NCBI GenBank assembly: GCA_964476185.1
Contig: CAYYZO010000006.1
Location: forward strand, 1-64,000
DNA length: 64,000 nucleotides
Direction: 5' to 3'
Source of the DNA: DATNBU01 sp964476185
GTDB taxonomy: Bacteria > Desulfobacterota > Binatia > UBA1149 > CAITLU01
Shown one piece after another: positions 61,627-64,000 of the stretch (positions are counted from its first letter, which is position 1; the number at the start of each line of letters is the position of its first letter). Both the position numbers and the translations under genes were made by a program. The notes beneath the pieces were generated by a model. It was not told the origin of the DNA. It was given only the letters and a program-made list of their open reading frames with translations, and searched no databases.

Positions 61627-61640
61627 CCGAAAAGTTTCGG
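61627..61640. promoter_or_regulatory. Inverted repeat CCGAAA-AG-TTTCGG
   Basis: Perfect 6-base arms separated by two bases, about 75 bases before the small gene at 61714, in a 203-base space with no gene. TTAGAT at 61642-61647 could be a -10 element next to it. Confidence 0.35.
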
Positions 61641-61713
61641 ATTAGATGCGCCGCGGCAGGCCCGCGGCTTGCTCCGGTTCCCGGGCGCATCCAGCGCGCC
61701 AAGGGGAACCCCG

Positions 61714-61962
61714 ATGATCATCGACGAGAAGAGCTTCCTGGACCTGGCCGTTCACCTGCGTCACGCCTCCGACAACCTGGTGACCGCGGCCCAGCGCCTT
61801 TCGCGCCTGTGCGATCCCGCGTGCCAGGTCGGTGACGACCGCAGCGAACTCGTCTCGACGCTCGATGACCTCGTGTGCATGAACCGCGAGTTCACGAACG
61901 CCGAGCGGCTGATCCGGACGGTTTGGGAAGAGAACCGGCCCCGGGCGGCGCGGGCAAACTGA
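61714..61962 (+). CDS. Small protein of unknown function (82 residues)
   Basis: A short, helical, soluble protein beginning MIIDEKSFLDLAVHLRHASDNLVTAAQRLSRLC, with three cysteines and an acidic centre. A GGGGAA-type ribosome-binding site and good codon pattern support translation. I recognise no domain. It converges with the polyprenyl synthase gene at 61988, and an inverted repeat lies in its promoter region. Confidence 0.6.
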   Translation: MIIDEKSFLDLAVHLRHASDNLVTAAQRLSRLCDPACQVGDDRSELVSTLDDLVCMNREFTNAERLIRTVWEENRPRAARAN

Positions 61963-61987
61963 ACGGCGAACGAACGGACCGCGAGGG

Positions 61988-62971
61988 TCAGAGCTCGCGG
62001 TCGACGAGCTGTTCGATCAGGGAGCGGATCGCGCCCCGGAACTCGGATTCCGCCAGCGTGTCGACGACGGCCGCTGCGCGCGCGGCGTGCTCCACGGCGA
62101 GGTCCCGGACCCTGTCCAGGATGCCCTCCGCGCGGATCTCGGCGATTGCCCCGTCGATCACGGAGCGATCGCACCCCTCCTCGAGAAACGCCCGCCGAAC
62201 CGACGGCAGGCCGAGCCCCCAGATCACCGGCAGCGAGGGATTGCCGTCGACGAGGTCGGTGCCGACCCTCTTGCCGATCTTGTTCGGGTCGCCTTCGACG
62301 TCCAGCACGTCGTCGATCATCTGGAACGCCATGCCGACGTCGCGACCGCAGCGTGCCATCTCCTCGACGCGATGCCCGGGAAAGCCGGCAAGGTGCCCGG
62401 CGATGCGCGTGCCGACCTCGAACAGGGACGCGGTCTTGCGGGCGATGATCTCGAAGTAGTCGGCTTCCGTCACCGTTTCGTTACGGCGGAAGCGGCCCTG
62501 CATGATCTCGCCCTGGCAGAGCTGCACGCAGGCTTCGGACGCCCAGTTCACCACCTTCTCCTCGAAACGGCCGCAGACCTGGAAAGCGCGCGAGAACAGG
62601 AAGTCGCCCGTCACGAGCGTGTCCGCCAGGCCGAACCGCACCGGCGCGGCGTCCTTGCCGCGCCGCACGTCGTTCGAGTCGATGATGTCGTCGTGCAGCA
62701 GCGTCGCCGTGTGGATCAGCTCGAGGGAAACCGACAGGTCCACCATGTCGGTCGCATCCATGCCTCCACAGGCCCGGAAGAGGAGCAGGGCGACGGCCGG
62801 GCGCACCCGCTTGCCGCCTGCGTTGATCAGGTAGTCGGCGATCTCGGTGAGCCGCGGCTCGGTGGCCGAGATCATCTCCGCGACCCGGCGCTCGACGCCA
62901 GCGAGGTCGGCGTCGATCAGCCGAAGAGGAGCGCTCGAAGCGGCGTTCGGGACGGCGGACGGAGACGACAC
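61988..62971 (-). CDS. Polyprenyl diphosphate synthase (IspB-like)
   Basis: A protein of about 327 residues of the trans-isoprenyl diphosphate synthase family. The first aspartate-rich motif is LLHDDIIDSNDVRRGK, and the second is QMIDDVLDVEGD. The N-terminal GGKRVRPAVALLLF is the diphosphate-binding region. Bulky residues before the first motif suggest a long-chain product (quinone side chain), but length cannot be set from the sequence. The start is uncertain: GTG 62971 or TTG 63067; neither has a good ribosome-binding site. Confidence 0.88.
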   Translation of the reverse strand: MSSPSAVPNAASSAPLRLIDADLAGVERRVAEMISATEPRLTEIADYLINAGGKRVRPAVALLLFRACGGMDATDMVDLSVSLELIHTATLLHDDIIDSNDVRRGKDAAPVRFGLADTLVTGDFLFSRAFQVCGRFEEKVVNWASEACVQLCQGEIMQGRFRRNETVTEADYFEIIARKTASLFEVGTRIAGHLAGFPGHRVEEMARCGRDVGMAFQMIDDVLDVEGDPNKIGKRVGTDLVDGNPSLPVIWGLGLPSVRRAFLEEGCDRSVIDGAIAEIRAEGILDRVRDLAVEHAARAAAVVDTLAESEFRGAIRSLIEQLVDREL

Positions 62972-63156
62972 GGTGCCGGGGCTTGGACCACAACCGGGAT
63001 GGAAAGCGAAACGCCGGCCGGAGCTCGAAAAGCGCCCGCCCAAGGGGGCCGCTGCGGTGCTCTCCAAGCTTTACTACGCCGCAGCCCCGTGCCACGATTC
63101 GCGAACTTTGCTTGCGGGCGTGCCACTGGGGCGTCCGTCGTCAGGAGTAGCGTGCA

Positions 63157-63492
63157 GTGGCCACGATGATCACAGAAGAGTGCATCAACTGCGGAGCCTG
63201 CGAGCCCGAGTGCCCGAACACCGCCATCTACGAGGGCGGCGTGCAGTGGGAGGCTCCCGACGGCTCGATGCATGACGCGATCACGGAGGACATCTACTAC
63301 ATCGTCCCCCAGAAGTGCACGGAGTGCGTCGGGTTCTTCGACCAGGAGCAGTGCGCGGCAGTCTGCCCCGTGGACTGCTGCGTGCCGAATCCCGACATCG
63401 CCGAGACGGAGGACGTGTTGCTCGCCCGCGCGAAGGAACTCCACCCGGACACGCAGATCCCGGAGCCGCCCCCGTCGCGCTTCCGGCGCTGA
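63157..63492 (+). CDS. 2[4Fe-4S] ferredoxin, YfhL-like
   Basis: A 111-residue ferredoxin. The first cluster is CINCGACEPECPN; the second is CTECVGFFDQEQCAAVCPVDCC, with the enlarged spacing after the second Cys that marks the YfhL/Allochromatium-type low-potential ferredoxins. A C-terminal helix follows. It acts in cytoplasmic electron transfer. GTG 63157 or ATG 63166 may be the start. It lies 24 bases before the next gene. Confidence 0.88.
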   Translation: MATMITEECINCGACEPECPNTAIYEGGVQWEAPDGSMHDAITEDIYYIVPQKCTECVGFFDQEQCAAVCPVDCCVPNPDIAETEDVLLARAKELHPDTQIPEPPPSRFRR

Positions 63493-63516
63493 CGCGCCGG
63501 CCGGATTCTCGGCCAG

Positions 63517-64000
63517 ATGCCGTCCCAGGGTCGCCGGGCGCTGCAGTTCGCAGTCGGCCTCGGTCTTTCCGGCCTCTTTCTCTGGCTCGCCCTGCGCGGC
63601 GAGGATTGGGGTCAGATTCGCGAGGGGCTCGCGAGCGCTGACTACCGCTACGTCGCCCTCATGGTACCGACGGGCATCTACACTCTTTACGTCCGGAGCC
63701 AGCGCTGGCGGATCCTGCTCGAGAAGAGCCACGGCCGCAGCGTCGCGATGATGCCGATCTTCTCGGCGTCCGCGATCGGCTTCATGGCCAACATGGTCCT
63801 GCCGTTCCGCGTCGGGGAGGTCGCGAGGCCGCTGATTCTCGCGCGCGACGCCGGGCTTCCGCCGGCGACCACGATGGCGACCGTCGTCGTCGAGCGCATC
63901 CTCGACCTGGTCGCGCTGGCGGCCTTCGGGCTGGCCATCGTGACGATCGCGGACGTGCCGCCCGAGATCGAACGCGTCGCCCAGGCGGCCGCGTTCGCCG
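63517..64000 (+). CDS. Lysylphosphatidylglycerol-synthase-TM/flippase-like membrane protein (3' end beyond window)
   Basis: The first 161 residues of a polytopic membrane protein starting at ATG 63517. The first helix is RRALQFAVGLGLSGLFLWLAL, and the UPF0104/LPG_synthase_TM signature is NMVLPFRVGEVARPLILARDAGLPPATTMATVVVERILDL. Members of this family are flippase-like proteins for lipid-linked intermediates. The frame stays open to the window edge. Confidence 0.82.
   Translation, partial: MPSQGRRALQFAVGLGLSGLFLWLALRGEDWGQIREGLASADYRYVALMVPTGIYTLYVRSQRWRILLEKSHGRSVAMMPIFSASAIGFMANMVLPFRVGEVARPLILARDAGLPPATTMATVVVERILDLVALAAFGLAIVTIADVPPEIERVAQAAAFA

Noticed and set aside
1..64000. tRNA, rRNA, CRISPR arrays, transposases, phage genes
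   Set aside because: None seen: no TpsiC-loop type sequences in intergenic space, no spaced direct repeats, and no integrase or transposase motifs in the translated frames.

Overview
The window comes from a very high-GC, diderm bacterium. Apolipoprotein N-acyltransferase, a PstS lipoprotein, PlsB, and YdbH-type and DamX-like envelope proteins all point to an outer membrane. Several large secreted proteins carry many CxxxxDC-type cysteine repeats. This style, together with lipid and steroid-type catabolism genes, suggests a deltaproteobacterial-type lineage such as Binatota or Myxococcota; that placement is inference, because there is no rRNA or marker tree here. No tRNA, rRNA, CRISPR array, prophage or insertion sequence was seen. 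Genes are tightly packed, and many operons are joined by ATGA, GTGA or TGATG overlaps.

Layout. 1-10 kb: a membrane glycosyltransferase-like protein, a secreted alpha/beta hydrolase with a cysteine-helical N-terminus, an SDR, a GNAT-GGT pair, a thiolase and a TauD-like dioxygenase. 10.4-16 kb: a complete minus-strand phosphate operon (phoU-pstS-pstC-pstA-pstB1-pstB2). It has two unusual features: PhoU is fused to a catalytically dead ArsC-like domain, and the two PstB proteins have complementary motif losses. 16.2-22.1 kb: a six-gene operon of two OB-fold DUF35 proteins, two SCP2-thiolase-like proteins lacking thiolase catalytic residues, a FadD19-like ligase and an enoyl-CoA hydratase. It is preceded by a 14-bp palindrome matching the actinobacterial KstR consensus. 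22.1-28.4 kb: a six-gene operon for a CDP-alcohol-derived, glycosylated product. 28.7-34.1 kb: a dockerin-bearing cysteine-rich protein, a CadC-like regulator, a tautomerase, and a P450 with its 3Fe-4S ferredoxin.

34.3-39.9 kb: TetR, a YdbH-like protein and a YnbE-YdbL fusion (intermembrane lipid homeostasis), then Lnt and a gamma-carbonic-anhydrase-like protein. 39.9-43.3 kb: two MaoC-fold proteins, an SCPx-type thiolase and a crotonase. 43.4-45.8 kb: a second large cysteine-rich secreted protein, paralogous to the one at 28.7 kb. 46-50.7 kb: SMP-30, a CMD-like protein, an MFS transporter, an unknown protein and a histone-deacetylase-like hydrolase. 50.8-56.3 kb: HAD-PlsC, PlsB and WS/DGAT, a likely storage-lipid locus. 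56.2-57.8 kb: a KshA-like Rieske oxygenase under a KstR-like TetR regulator, with a second KstR-type box. 58-64 kb: a hotdog thioesterase, HolA, an AAA-SPOR protein, a small unknown protein, a polyprenyl synthase, a 2[4Fe-4S] ferredoxin and a flippase-like membrane protein cut by the window end.

Together the genes suggest an organism that activates and beta-oxidises sterol- or isoprenoid-like carboxylic acids under KstR-type control, stores acyl lipids, and carries an unusual Pst/PhoU phosphate system. The strongest leads are the asymmetric PstB pair, the PhoU-pseudo-ArsC fusion, the KstR-type regulon outside its usual host group, and the modular cysteine-rich secreted protein family.
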